A stretch of DNA of 64,000 bases. Source: VYDC01 sp963667515 (lineage in GTDB: Bacteria; Chloroflexota; Dehalococcoidia; UBA2979). Positions within the stretch are counted from its first letter, which is position 1, and each line of letters opens with the position of its first letter. The DNA lies in NCBI GenBank assembly GCA_963667515.2, contig CAXXXY010000006.1, positions 434,001 to 498,000 on the forward strand. Direction: 5' to 3'. The notes under the pieces were generated by a model, which made no database searches, had not been told where the DNA came from, and saw nothing but the letters and a program-made list of their open reading frames with translations. The position numbers and the translations under genes are program-made. Below are positions 1 through 7,998 of this stretch, piece by piece.

Positions 1-241
1 CCTTGACGATCGAGTCGACGGCACCGCGGTCCCACGGCTGCACGGTGATGAGCTGCGCGTCCGGGGCGGCCAGCGTCGCCAGCTGGTTCAGCGGCATCGA
101 CTGCCCGTAGTGCGTGACGGAGAGATGCTCCACCAGCGAGGTGTGCGCGCGCCCGGTGCGGATAGTCGCGATCACGTGATCGAACGCATCGACTGCCTTG
201 TCCATGCGCTCGGACGCGTCGGCGAGTACGGCCTCCGACAT
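1..241 (-). CDS. frr: ribosome recycling factor, C-terminus outside the window
   Basis: This is the first 80 codons of ribosome recycling factor, which works with EF-G to split the post-termination 70S ribosome. The visible part carries the family's N-terminal signature: a helix ending in DHVIATIRTGRAHTSLVE (about residues 20-37), followed by the beta-strand stretch LITVQPWDRGAVDSI. The ATG at 239-241 is preceded on the minus strand by a purine-rich GGGGAGGAGGGGG, a convincing ribosome-binding site. It follows rpsB and tsf in the same direction, but 168 bp after tsf and without pyrH, which normally separates tsf and frr. The protein is cut by the window edge. Confidence 0.93.
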   Translation of the reverse strand, partial: MSEAVLADASERMDKAVDAFDHVIATIRTGRAHTSLVEHLSVTHYGQSMPLNQLATLAAPDAQLITVQPWDRGAVDSIVK

Positions 242-409
242 CGCCCCCTCCTCCCCACGCGCCACCAGCCGCCGAGGCGGCCGCGCACGCGCGCCGAGGC
301 GTTCCACGATAGCGCAGCCCTCGCTGGGGCGGGAGCGGGGAAACCCGGACGGCGGCCCGGCCCGGGGCGGCTCGGGCGGCGACCGCCGGGCATGCCGCGA
401 GCAGCGGCG

Positions 410-910
410 CTAGCCGCCGAGCTCGAAGCGGGCGAAGTGCGCCACCCGAATGTTCTCGCCGGTCTGGGCGATCGCCTCCTGCACCAGCTCGCCGATCGTG
501 TGGGAGCCGTCCTTGATGAAGGGCTGGGCGAGCAGCGCGTGCTGCGCGCGATCGCCCGCGGCGTCCTCCGGCACGTCCGCCTCCGTCAGCGCCAGCGGGT
601 TCATCGCGGCCACCTGCATCGCGATGTCGCGCGCGAGCTGGCGGAAGGTGTCGGTGCGGGCGACGAAGTCCGTCTCGCAGTTGACCTCGACGAGCGCGCC
701 GATGCGACCGTCGCCGTGGATGTACGCCTCGACCAGGCCCTGCCCCGTGCTGCGCTCCGAGCGCTTCGCGGCCAAGGCTACGCCGCGCTCGCGCAGCAGC
801 CGGCGCGCGCCCTCGAAGTCGCCGTCCGCCTCCTCCAGCGCGCGCTTGCTGTCCATGACGCCCGCGCCCGTCTCGGCGCGCAGCCGCTTCACGTCGTCCG
901 CGGTGACCAC
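410..910 (-). CDS. tsf: translation elongation factor Ts, short form
   Basis: EF-Ts is the nucleotide-exchange factor that regenerates EF-Tu-GTP. The N-terminal UBA-like domain (residues 1-45, with ETGAGVMDSKRAL) and the EF-Tu-contacting TDFVAR motif (residues 80-85) are clear. At 166 aa it is well below the roughly 280 aa of the E. coli protein and resembles the short forms of Thermus-type bacteria, which have one core subdomain. The start is GTG at 908-910, with GAGGAG 7 bases upstream. That ribosome-binding site lies at the edge of a 14-bp repeat array in the rpsB-tsf gap. It follows rpsB at 97 bp and is probably co-transcribed. Confidence 0.96.
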   Translation of the reverse strand: MVTADDVKRLRAETGAGVMDSKRALEEADGDFEGARRLLRERGVALAAKRSERSTGQGLVEAYIHGDGRIGALVEVNCETDFVARTDTFRQLARDIAMQVAAMNPLALTEADVPEDAAGDRAQHALLAQPFIKDGSHTIGELVQEAIAQTGENIRVAHFARFELGG

Positions 911-920
911 CTGCGTACTC

Positions 921-976
921 CTCGTGCTATCGATCTCGTGCTGTCTGTCTCGTGCCGGCGATCTCGTGCCATCTGC
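921..976. repeat. four imperfect 14-bp tandem repeats between rpsB and tsf
   Basis: CTCGTGC (GCACGAG in the sense of the genes) occurs at 921, 935, 949 and 963, exactly 14 bp apart. Copies 1 and 3 share CGAT at their ends and copies 2 and 4 share TCTG, so the array also reads as a 28-bp unit repeated twice. The copy nearest tsf abuts the GAGGAG ribosome-binding site of that gene. The role is unknown; a protein or RNA binding site in the S2-Ts leader, or simple slippage, would both fit. Confidence 0.7.
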
Positions 977-1007
977 CTCGGCGCGGGTGCCGATCGAGGG
1001 TCGGCGG

Positions 1008-1826
1008 CTAGCCCTGCGCGGGCGTCGCGGGGGCGGCCCCGGGCTCAGCCGCTGCCGCTGCGGCCGCCTCGGCCGCTGCGGCGGCCTCGGCGCTGGCGGC
1101 GGCCACCTGGGCGCGCCGCTGCGCGGCGAGCTCCTCCTCCACCTCGCTGTAGGCGCGGCCCTCCAGCACGGAGTCCGCGACCTGGCCGGTGATCAGCTGG
1201 ATCGCGCGGATCGCGTCGTCGTTGGACGGCACGGGGAAGTTCACGATGTCCGGGTCGGCGTTGGTGTCGCACATCGCCACCACGGGGATGCGAACGCGGT
1301 TCGCCTCCTTGACCGCGATGTCCTCCATCGTCGGGTCCACGACGAAGACGAGGCCGGGCGGCCGCGTGAGCCGGCGCAGCCCACCGAAGGAGCGCTCCAT
1401 GCGGCTGCGCTCCTTGTCCAGCCGCAGCCGCTCCTTCTTGGGGAGCGCGGCGTCGGAGCCGGTCTCCGCGCGCTCGTCGTGCTCCTTGAGCCGCTCGATG
1501 CGGCGCGCGATCGTCTGCCAGTTGGTGAGCGTGCCGCCCAGCCAGCGCGTGTTCACGAAGGGCATGCCGCAGCGCTCGGCCTCGCGGCTCACGATCTCGC
1601 GCGCCTGCTTCTTCGTGCCGACGAAGAGCACCGCGTCGCCCGCGGAGACCGTCTCGCGCACCTGCGTCAGCGCCTCGTCGAGGCGGCGCACGGTCTGCGC
1701 GAGGTCGAGGATGTGGATGCCGTTGCGCTCGGTGAAGATGAACGGGCGCATGCGCGGGTTCCAGCGGCGCGTCTGGTGGCCGAAGTGGACGCCCGCCTCC
1801 AGCAGCTCGCGCATCGTCGTCGCCAC
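1008..1826 (-). CDS. rpsB: 30S ribosomal protein S2
   Basis: Ribosomal protein uS2 of the small subunit. The N-terminus MRELLEAGVHFGHQTRRWNP and the blocks IDLAQT-like (ILDLAQT), FVGTKKQA, RWLGGTLTN and VDPTMEDIAVKEA are classic S2. The open frame runs upstream to 1943, but the GTG at 1824-1826 is preferred: AGGGGG lies just upstream and conservation begins four codons later. The protein is 272 aa. The last 35 residues form an Ala/Glu-rich, probably disordered tail absent from E. coli S2. It is first in the rpsB-tsf-frr group. Its promoter is not obvious; a TATACT at 2005-2010 (minus strand) is the best -10 candidate. Confidence 0.96.
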   Translation of the reverse strand: MATTMRELLEAGVHFGHQTRRWNPRMRPFIFTERNGIHILDLAQTVRRLDEALTQVRETVSAGDAVLFVGTKKQAREIVSREAERCGMPFVNTRWLGGTLTNWQTIARRIERLKEHDERAETGSDAALPKKERLRLDKERSRMERSFGGLRRLTRPPGLVFVVDPTMEDIAVKEANRVRIPVVAMCDTNADPDIVNFPVPSNDDAIRAIQLITGQVADSVLEGRAYSEVEEELAAQRRAQVAAASAEAAAAAEAAAAAAAEPGAAPATPAQG

Positions 1827-2209
1827 GTGTCCCCCTGCGTCCCGCCGCCGCCAACATCCGCCGCGCATCGGCACGCGACGCCGGCGGCGGCGCTCGTCAT
1901 TCCTCGACCCGGCGTCCCGCGCTCGGTGTCGGCGCGCGAGCACGAGGGCTACGCGCCAGCGGGGTCACGGGCGCGCCTCGGCGCTCCCGCGTTCGTCGGC
2001 AATCAGTATACGGGGCCGCCTCCGGCAGCGGCCAGCGCGGGAGGGGGCGCGACCGACGCCGACGTGACGCCCCTGCTCGTTGTCTCGCGCGGGAGCCGCC
2101 CGTACACTTTACGGCTACCACGAACGAGGGGCGTCGAGCGACGCGAGCCCGCGGACGCGTCCGCGGCGGCGGCCCACGCGACGGACGCAGCTCACGGCAG
2201 GAGGTTCGC
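1827..2209. other. divergent intergenic region between rpsB and the FmdB-type gene
   Basis: These 383 bp hold no supported gene. Open frames exist on both strands only because the GC content removes stop codons. The region should contain both divergent promoters. A good sigma-70-type promoter is visible for the plus-strand gene (2080-2108). On the minus strand only a TATACT box at 2010-2005 stands out, with no convincing -35 box. Confidence 0.6.
2080..2108 (+). promoter_or_regulatory. sigma-70-type promoter of the zinc-ribbon gene
   Basis: TTGTCT (2080-2085) and TACACT (2103-2108) are separated by exactly 17 bp and face the gene starting at 2210. Transcription would start near 2115, giving a leader of about 95 nt. 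Confidence 0.5.
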
Positions 2210-2677
2210 GTGCCCCGGTATGACTTCCGCTGCGAGGCGGGACACCGCTTCGAGCTGGAGCTACCCTTCGGCTCCAACATGGAGCAGCCCTGCGCGCGCT
2301 GCGACAAGACCGCGCGCCGCGGCTTCCACTCGCCGCTCTTCCGCTACCGGGGGATGGGCTTCTACACCACCGACACGCGCAAGAACCACCGCAAGCCCGA
2401 GAAGGACCCCGAGACCTCGGGGCGCACGAAGGAGCCTCCCCCCGGCGGCCTGCCGCAGCAGGACCAGACGAAGCACGGCGACGCCGACGCGCCCACGGCC
2501 GGCATCGTCCGCGGCTCGCGGCCGCGCAGCGGCCGCTCCTCCAACGGGAGCGGCGGGGACGCCGACGGGTCGAAGAGCTCCAAGAGCGCAGACAGCTCCA
2601 AGAGCGCCGCGCCCCGCAGGAGCCGCCTGCGAGGCACGCGCGACGCGCGCCCTCCGGGGCGGGGCTCCGCCCGCTGA
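2210..2677 (+). CDS. FmdB-family zinc-ribbon protein
   Basis: The N-terminal 50 residues match the FmdB/CxxC-CxxC-SSSS regulatory zinc-ribbon family (YDFRCEAGHRFE, then CARC, then a Phe-rich strand). The metal site is unusual: C8, H12, C28 and C31 are visible, but the second Cys of the first knuckle (normally CxxCGH) is missing, so His12 may serve as a ligand. Residues 60-155 are a charged Lys/Ser/Arg/Gly-rich tail, probably disordered. The GTG start at 2210 has GGCAGGAGG 5 bases upstream. Related proteins are annotated as putative regulators, but no biochemical role is established for this type. Confidence 0.75.
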   Translation: MPRYDFRCEAGHRFELELPFGSNMEQPCARCDKTARRGFHSPLFRYRGMGFYTTDTRKNHRKPEKDPETSGRTKEPPPGGLPQQDQTKHGDADAPTAGIVRGSRPRSGRSSNGSGGDADGSKSSKSADSSKSAAPRRSRLRGTRDARPPGRGSAR

Positions 2678-2735
2678 GCGCTCGCGTCCCGCGGCCGCCT
2701 CGACCTCCCGGCCGCACGATCTCCCGGCGGCGCTA

Positions 2736-3255
2736 GTGCGCGCGGTGGTTCAGCGCGTCCGCGCAGCCCGCGTCACGGTCGCGGGCGAGGAGGTCGGCGC
2801 GATCGGCGAGGGCCTGCTCGCCTACGTCGGCGTCGCGGCCGACGACGCAGGCGCCGACGCCGGGTGGATCGCGCGCAAGCTGGCGGAGCTGCGGCTCTTC
2901 GCCGGGCGGGACGGGCGCTTCGACCGCTCGCTCGCCGATCGCGTGGAAGCGGGGGCGGGCGGCGGCGCTCGTCGTCTCGCAGTTCACGCTGCTCGCCGAG
3001 ATCCGCACGGGCCGCCGCCCCGCGTTCACGCAGGCGGCGGCGCCCGAGCGCGCGGAGCCGCTGCTGGAGGCGGTGGCGAGCGAGCTGCGCTCGCGCGGCG
3101 TCGAGGTGGCGACCGGCCGCTTCGGTGCGCAGATGCTCGTCGCCAGCGAGAACGACGGCCCTGTCACGCTCTGGCTCGACTCGACGATCGCCGTGCGCCG
3201 GCCGCTGCTCGGCGGCGACGAGGCGCCGGGCGACGAGGAGGCGCCCGCCCGCTAG
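2736..3255 (+). pseudogene. dtd: D-aminoacyl-tRNA deacylase, frameshifted
   Basis: D-aminoacyl-tRNA deacylase hydrolyses D-amino acids from mischarged tRNA. The first frame gives the N-terminus RAVVQRVRAARVTV...LRLFAGRDGRFDRSLAD. The family motif VVSQFTLLAEIRTGRRPAFTQ and the C-terminal NDGPVT loop, with the Gly-Pro pair that enforces substrate chirality, continue in the next frame. The shift lies in the G/C run around 2950-2970 and is either a real one-base change or a sequencing error. The likely GTG start is at 2736-2738. The TAG stop at 3253-3255 is part of the left target duplication of the IS481 element that follows, so the 3' end is preserved. Confidence 0.85.
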
Positions 3256-3256
3256 C

Positions 3257-4306
3257 TGTACTACCCAGGAAGGTTGTTCACAGGCGGGAGGCGGGGACGG
3301 CCCCGCCGACGCCGCCGTGCGGTCGGCGGTGATTGTAGCGGTAGAGCCAGCGTGGGAGCTGGCGCAGCCGCTCGGCGTTGGAGCGGTAGGGGCGGGCGTA
3401 GGCCCACTCGTTCTGCAGGATCTGGATGAAACGCTCGGCTTTGCCGTTCGTCTGCGGGCGGTAGGGCCGCGTGTGCGACAGCCGCACGTCTGCGGCAGCG
3501 GCGGCGCCGTGGAAGCTGCGGGCGACGGTGTAGGCCTTCGCGTTGTCGGTCAGGACCCGGCGCACGCGCACGCCACGCCGGCGGAAGGCCGCGAGCGCCT
3601 GCTCGAGGAAGGCGGCGCAGCTCGCGCCACGCTCGTCGGGCAGGACGGAGACGTAGGCGTAACGGCTGTGGTCGTCGACGGCGACGTGTAGGTACTCCAG
3701 CCCCAGCGAACGCCGCGAATGCGGCCCGGAGCGCGTCTCGGCGAAGCCAGGCGCCATTCGCTTGCCGCCGCCCTCGGGGACGCGCCCGAGCTTCTTCACG
3801 TCGAGATGCAGCAGGTCGCCGGGGGCGTCGTGCTCGTAGCGGACCGGCTCCCGGGTGACGCGGTGCAGGCGGTCGAGCCGGTTGAGGCCGCGGCGCCGCA
3901 GCACGGCGTAGACCGTGGAGCGGGCGACCCCGAGCGCCCACTGGATGCGATGCGGCCCGAATCCCTGCGTGCGTCGCACGGCGCAGATGCGTCGCTCCAG
4001 CTCGGGCGGCGTGCGCCGGGGATGCGCGCGCGGGGCGGAGCTGCGGTCCTCGAGCCCTGCCGCTCCCTCCGCCCGGAAGCGCCCCAGCCACTTGGCAACG
4101 GTGTGGCGGGAGACGCGGAAGTGGCGAGCGACCTCAGCCTGGGGCCAGCCGGCGTCCACTTCCCGCACAAGCTCGAGTCGGGTCAGCGGCGTCAGCCGCG
4201 CGTTACGATGGGCCATGAGGGTGTCCTCTCCTCGCTACTGCCGTGCTGTCACACACAGCAGCGGGCGAGGCCCCTCATCCTGTCAACAACCTACGTGGGA
4301 ACTACA
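3257..4306 (-). mobile_element. IS481-family insertion sequence, copy A
   Basis: A complete 1050-bp element. The ends are imperfect inverted repeats: TGTACTACCCAGGAAGGTTG on the left and TGTAGTTCCCACGTAGGTTG as the reverse complement of the right end. The flanks are GCTAGC (3251-3256) and CCTAGC (4307-4312), the NCTAGN target typical of IS481 with one mismatch between the two sides. The insertion lies exactly between the convergent dtd and kinase genes; before insertion one CTAG would have held the stop codons of both. The transposase is on the minus strand. Confidence 0.95.
3278..4216 (-). CDS. IS481-family DDE transposase, copy A
   Basis: The 312-aa transposase has an N-terminal helix-turn-helix (about residues 26-46, with VARHFRVSRHTVAKWL), a second HTH-like segment (about 85-110) and an rve-type catalytic core. 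Probable catalytic residues are D139 (HLDVKKLG), D224 (LTDNAKAY) and E261 (NGKAERF). The ATG at 4214-4216 has GAGGAGAGGA upstream. Copies A, D and E have Ala49, while B and C have Thr49. Copy A alone has a synonymous change in the ELVREV segment (CTT for Leu). The frame is intact, so it may be active. Confidence 0.95.
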   Translation of the reverse strand: MAHRNARLTPLTRLELVREVDAGWPQAEVARHFRVSRHTVAKWLGRFRAEGAAGLEDRSSAPRAHPRRTPPELERRICAVRRTQGFGPHRIQWALGVARSTVYAVLRRRGLNRLDRLHRVTREPVRYEHDAPGDLLHLDVKKLGRVPEGGGKRMAPGFAETRSGPHSRRSLGLEYLHVAVDDHSRYAYVSVLPDERGASCAAFLEQALAAFRRRGVRVRRVLTDNAKAYTVARSFHGAAAAADVRLSHTRPYRPQTNGKAERFIQILQNEWAYARPYRSNAERLRQLPRWLYRYNHRRPHGGVGGAVPASRL

Positions 4307-4307
4307 C

Positions 4308-4871
4308 CTAGCCCGCCGGCACGCCGTCCGCGAATGCGAGCGTCTCGCCGGCGGCCACCGCGTCCTGCACGCGGTCCGCGGTGTAGTGCTGGTCGGCGTC
4401 GCGCGAGCTGTCGAGGATCGCGCCCGGCAGCAGCCCCGCGGCCGCCTCGCGCGCGAACTCGGCATGCAGCGCGCGCACCCGCTCCGGCACCGCGGCGCTG
4501 CGGCCGGCGTCCCGCGCCAGCGCCACCTCCAGCGAGGGCAGCAGCGTGACCACGTGCACCGGCGCCCCCACCCCGGCGAGCGCCTCGCGGTACGCGTCGA
4601 GGTCGGCGGAGAGCACGGTGTCGTCCAGCAGGCAGGCGTAGCGCAGCGCCGCGCACTCGCGGGCGATGGCGCTGGCGTTGCGGGTCGCGAGCAGCCGCTG
4701 CTCGTGCGCCTGCTCGTCGTCGGCCCAGGGGTGGCGGTAGCCAGCGCGCACCCAGCGGCGCAGCACGTCGACCTCCACGTGCAGCATGCGGTCGAAACGC
4801 TCGCAGAGCGCGGCGGCGACGGCGGTCTTGCCCGCGCCCGGCGGCCCCGTGATCAGCACGACCTGGTGCAC
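4308..4871 (-). CDS. P-loop kinase of the AAA_33/zeta-like type
   Basis: A 187-aa P-loop nucleoside-triphosphate-dependent kinase. Walker A is GPPGAGKT at residues 9-16; a D-x-D-like strand end (HVEVDVLRRW, about 31-40) and a C-terminal basic helix follow. Such small stand-alone kinases include chloramphenicol phosphotransferase-like, gluconate kinase-like and zeta-toxin-like enzymes, and the substrate cannot be read from the sequence. The start is GTG at 4869-4871 with GGGAGGG upstream. It lies 20 bp downstream of nadC on the same strand and may belong to the nadA-nadC transcript. Its TAG stop (4308-4310) comes from the right-hand IS481 target duplication. Confidence 0.7.
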   Translation of the reverse strand: MHQVVLITGPPGAGKTAVAAALCERFDRMLHVEVDVLRRWVRAGYRHPWADDEQAHEQRLLATRNASAIARECAALRYACLLDDTVLSADLDAYREALAGVGAPVHVVTLLPSLEVALARDAGRSAAVPERVRALHAEFAREAAAGLLPGAILDSSRDADQHYTADRVQDAVAAGETLAFADGVPAG

Positions 4872-4891
4872 GCGGCCCGCCCTCCCGGCCG

Positions 4892-5767
4892 CTACGACGC
4901 CTCGACATCGAGCGCCACGTCGAGCGCCGGCACCGAATGCATCAGCGCGCCTGACGAGATCAGCTGCACGCCAGTCGCCGCCACCTCGCGCACCGTCTCC
5001 AGCGTGATGCCGCCCGACGCCTCGAACAGCACGCGGTCGCGCTCCGCGCTCTCCACCACCTGCCGCATCGCCTCCGGGCTCATGTTGTCGAGCAGGATCA
5101 CGTCGGCGTCGGCCGCGAGCGCGACGAGGGCGCCCGCCGCGTCCGACACCTCGACCTCCACGCGCAGGGTGTGGGGCGCGCGCATCCGCGCCTCCTGCAC
5201 CAGCTCCGCGACGCCGACGCCGCGCGCGGCCGCCGCGGCCACGTGGTTGTCCTTGATCAGCACGCCGTCCTCCAGCGTGTTGCGGTGGTTGCGCGCGCCG
5301 CCGACGCGCACGGCGTAGCGCTCCAGATCGCGCAGCCCCGGCGTGGTCTTGCGTGTGTCGACGATCTGCGCCGGGCCGCCCTCGGCCGCGCGCTCCACGA
5401 GGCGGCGCGTCAGCGTCGCGATGCCCGAGAGCCGCTGCACGAAGTTGAGCGCGACGCGCTCCGCCGAGAGCAGCGGCCCGAGCGGCCCCGAGACCTCGGC
5501 GATCGCCTCGCCCGCCTCCACGGAGGAGCCGTCCGGCGCCAGCAGCACGAAGACCAGCTCCTCGGCGAGCTGCGCGAAGGCCTCGCGCGCTGCCTCCAGC
5601 CCGCAGACCACGCCGGGCTCCCGCACGCGCAGCACGGCGTTGCCATGCTGCTCCGCCGGGACGACGGCGCGCGTCGTGACGTCGTGCCAGGCGCGGTCCT
5701 CGACGAGGGCGCGCGCCACCGCCTCGCGCAGGGCCACGGGGTCGCAGGGCTGGGCCGCAGCGTTCAC
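4892..5767 (-). CDS. nadC: nicotinate-nucleotide pyrophosphorylase (carboxylating)
   Basis: NadC (quinolinate phosphoribosyltransferase) converts quinolinate and PRPP to nicotinate mononucleotide in de novo NAD synthesis. The family motifs are all visible: ALNFVQRLSGIAT, DTRKTTPGLR (about residue 140), GGARNHR, VLIKDNH, and the barrel strands VEVEV and ILLDNM, with FEASGGI near the C-terminus. Length (291 aa) is normal. GTG at 5765-5767 is supported by GGAGG upstream. It follows nadA by 145 bp on the same strand, so the two steps are probably one operon. No nadB (aspartate oxidase) is seen in this window. Confidence 0.96.
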   Translation of the reverse strand: MNAAAQPCDPVALREAVARALVEDRAWHDVTTRAVVPAEQHGNAVLRVREPGVVCGLEAAREAFAQLAEELVFVLLAPDGSSVEAGEAIAEVSGPLGPLLSAERVALNFVQRLSGIATLTRRLVERAAEGGPAQIVDTRKTTPGLRDLERYAVRVGGARNHRNTLEDGVLIKDNHVAAAAARGVGVAELVQEARMRAPHTLRVEVEVSDAAGALVALAADADVILLDNMSPEAMRQVVESAERDRVLFEASGGITLETVREVAATGVQLISSGALMHSVPALDVALDVEAS

Positions 5768-5912
5768 GCCGCCTCCATCGCCGTCACCCTACCGCAGCCC
5801 CGGCGAGGCGGGGGCCGGCGCGATGAGGGGCGTGGCCGTTGCCCCGGGCGCGGCGCGGAGGACGAGGTGATGCGCGAGCTTCGGCAGTGTCACAAGCGAG
5901 CGGTGGGCGGCG

Positions 5913-7121
5913 CTACGCCAGCGCGAGCATGCGCTCGAGCGCGACGCGCGCGTGCGCCTTCTGCTCGGCCGGCACCTCGATGCGGTTCACCACGCGGCCC
6001 TCGGCCAGCTCCTCCATCACCCACGCGAGGTAGGCGGGGTGCACGCGATACATCGTGCTGCACGGGCAGACCACGGGGTCGAGGCAGAAGACGGTCTTCC
6101 CCGGGTTCTCCTTCGCCAGCCGCGAGACGAGGTTGATCTCCGTGCCCACGCCGATGGCGGCGCCCTCGGGCGCGTCCGCGACGTAGCGCGCTATGTAGGC
6201 GGTGGAGCCGACGGCGTCGGCGGCCTGCACCACCTCGGCGCGGCACTCCGGGTGCACGACGATACGCACCTCGGGGTGCTGCTCGCGCGCGCGCTCCACC
6301 TGCGTCAGCGAGAAGCGCTGGTGCACGGAGCAGTGGCCCTGCCAGAGGACCACGCGCGAGCGCTCCAGCTGCTCCGCGGCGAGCCCGCCGCGGCTGCCCG
6401 GCGGCAACCGCCAGTTCCACAGCGCCATCTCCGCGTCGGGGATGCCCATCGCGTGCGCGGTGTTGCGGCCGAGGTGCTGGTCGGGGAAGAAGAAGACGCG
6501 GCGCCCGCGCTCGAAGGCCCATTCGAGCACCTTCGCGGCGTTGGAGGAGGTGCAGACCACGCCGCCGTGCTCGCCGCAGAACGCCTTCAGCGACGCGGCC
6601 GAGTTCATGTAGGTGACGGGGATGATCTCGTCGGTGCCGCCGAACTGCTCGCCCAGCTCGCGCCACGCCGTGAGCACGTCGGGCTGCGCTGCCATGTCCG
6701 CCATGGAGCAGCCGGCCTCGAGGTTGGGCAGCACCACCTGCTGATGCGGCGCCGAGAGGATGTCGGCGGCCTCGGCCATGAAGTGCACGCCGCAGAAGAC
6801 GATGTACTCCGACTCCGGGTGCGACGCCGCGTACCGCGAGAGGTCGAAGGAGTCGCCGCGACGGTCGGCGAACTGGATCACGTCCTCGCGCTGGTAGTGA
6901 TGGCCGAGCACGATCGCGCGCCCGGCGAGGGCGGCCCGCGCGGCGCGCACCCGCTCGACGAGCTCCGATCCGCCGAGCCCGCGGTAGCGCTCCGGGATGT
7001 CGAGCTGCCAGCTCCCGAGGGCGCCCTCCTCGGCCAGCGGGATCGTCTCGATGCCGACGTCGGACTCGCACTGGAGCTGCGCCAGCAGCGGCACGGTCGG
7101 GCGCGTGGTGCTCGTGGTCAT
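5913..7121 (-). CDS. nadA: quinolinate synthase
   Basis: NadA condenses iminoaspartate with dihydroxyacetone phosphate to quinolinate using an oxygen-sensitive [4Fe-4S] cluster. Cysteines in CGVHFMAEAAD, HPECRAEV and the C-terminal CPCSTMYR block fit the three expected cluster ligands. VLGHHYQREDVIQFAD and TYMNSAA are family motifs. An open frame continues upstream, but the ATG at 7119-7121 has a GAGG site and fits the 402-aa length. About 90 bp upstream is a palindrome (7210-7230), a candidate operator for the nearby NrtR regulator. Confidence 0.96.
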   Translation of the reverse strand: MTTSTTRPTVPLLAQLQCESDVGIETIPLAEEGALGSWQLDIPERYRGLGGSELVERVRAARAALAGRAIVLGHHYQREDVIQFADRRGDSFDLSRYAASHPESEYIVFCGVHFMAEAADILSAPHQQVVLPNLEAGCSMADMAAQPDVLTAWRELGEQFGGTDEIIPVTYMNSAASLKAFCGEHGGVVCTSSNAAKVLEWAFERGRRVFFFPDQHLGRNTAHAMGIPDAEMALWNWRLPPGSRGGLAAEQLERSRVVLWQGHCSVHQRFSLTQVERAREQHPEVRIVVHPECRAEVVQAADAVGSTAYIARYVADAPEGAAIGVGTEINLVSRLAKENPGKTVFCLDPVVCPCSTMYRVHPAYLAWVMEELAEGRVVNRIEVPAEQKAHARVALERMLALA

Positions 7122-7209
7122 CGCATCGCCTCGTCTTGTCGCGCCTCGCTGCTCGCGGGGCCGGGCCGCGGTATCCGCGATCGGCATATCGCCGACGCCG
7201 TTCCCACAC

Positions 7210-7230
7210 TTCGTGTATCGGCTACACAAA
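7210..7230. promoter_or_regulatory. palindromic candidate NrtR operator upstream of nadA
   Basis: TTCGTGTA (7210-7217), a 5-bp spacer and TACACAAA (7223-7230) form a 7/8-matched inverted repeat in a locally AT-richer patch. It lies between the divergent nadA and acetyltransferase genes, and an NrtR-type NAD regulator is encoded 0.8 kb away. NrtR proteins bind palindromes of about 21 bp in front of NAD-synthesis genes, so this is the best operator candidate in the window. The assignment is inferred. Confidence 0.5.
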
Positions 7231-7338
7231 CCACTTTGCGTAGATGGTACGCCGAGCGACTTCCGCCGGTCAATGCGGGTATGCGCACCCGCACGCGGGC
7301 AGGTCGGGCGATGGATGATGGCGCCGAAGGGGGAGACC

Positions 7339-7919
7339 ATGATCGAGATCGAGCGGATCGGCCTCGACCGCCTCGCCGACTACAACGGTGTCCCGATGCT
7401 CACGCCGATCGACTCGCGGCTCGCCGTGCACGGCATCGACGGCGGCCTCGGAGGCTTCCGGCTCGTCAAGGGCCGATCGAGCGGCCGTGGATCAAGGACC
7501 AGGGGCTGCTGACGGACTGGATTCAGCGCTGGGACACCTCAGGCTGGGCGTTCCTCCTCGCTTCGGTCGGCGGGACCACGGTCGGCGGCGCGACGGTCGC
7601 GACGCGAACGGCCGAGGTCTGCATGCTGGACAGACGCGACGACCTGGCGGTGCTCTGGGATCTCCGCGTCCACCCCGACCACCAGCGCAGCGGCGTGGGG
7701 AGCGCGCTCCTCGACCGCGCCGTCGAGTGGAGCCGCGCCGAGGGCATGACGCAGCTCAAGATCGAGACGCAGGACACGAACGTCGCCGCCTGCCGCTTCT
7801 ACGCGGCGCGCGGCGCGCGGCGCCGAGCTGCGGGGCATCGTCCACCACGCATACGCCAGCGAGGCCGAGCGATCGCGAGCGAGGTGCAGCTCCACTGGTG
7901 GATCGACCTCTGCACGTAG
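7339..7919 (+). pseudogene. GNAT N-acetyltransferase, frameshifted
   Basis: GNAT-fold acetyltransferase whose reading frame changes at least twice. The first 45 codons (MIEIERIGLDRLADYNGVPM...) end near 7475. The core, with the acetyl-CoA-binding VHPDHQRSGVGSALLDRA (an R/Q-x-x-G-x-G/A motif) and NVAACRFYAARG, continues in another frame. The tail moves to a third frame near 7815 and returns to end in VQLHWWIDLCT. The ATG at 7339 has GGGGGAG upstream. The shifts fall in G/C runs, so this is a decayed gene or a product of indel errors. The acyl acceptor is unknown. Confidence 0.75.
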
Positions 7920-7926
7920 CGCCAGC

Positions 7927-7951
7927 GGGGCCGGGTGCCAGGCCCGGCCCC
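7927..7951. terminator. strong hairpin between convergent genes
   Basis: GGGGCCGGG (7927-7935) and CCCGGCCCC (7943-7951) form a perfect 9-bp stem with a 7-nt loop, midway between the convergent acetyltransferase and nrtR. There is no clear U-tract on either side. A direct repeat of GCCCCCTACAA follows at about 7975-8004. A bidirectional terminator is plausible. Confidence 0.4.
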
Positions 7952-7998
7952 ACGCCACGGGGCCCACCCAACCTCCGCCCCCTACAAGAATCTGCCCC

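Noticed and set aside
242..409. A hidden or degraded pyrH between tsf and frr
   Set aside because: The gap is only 168 bp, and none of its frames shows UMP kinase motifs.
450..3332. Very long open frames such as 450-3332, 5952-7919, 7982-10192, 16705-18642 and 42711-44762
   Set aside because: They run antisense or out of frame across well-supported genes (tsf, rpsB, nadA, miaB, HDOD, aminopeptidase). They arise because GC-rich sequence has few stop codons.
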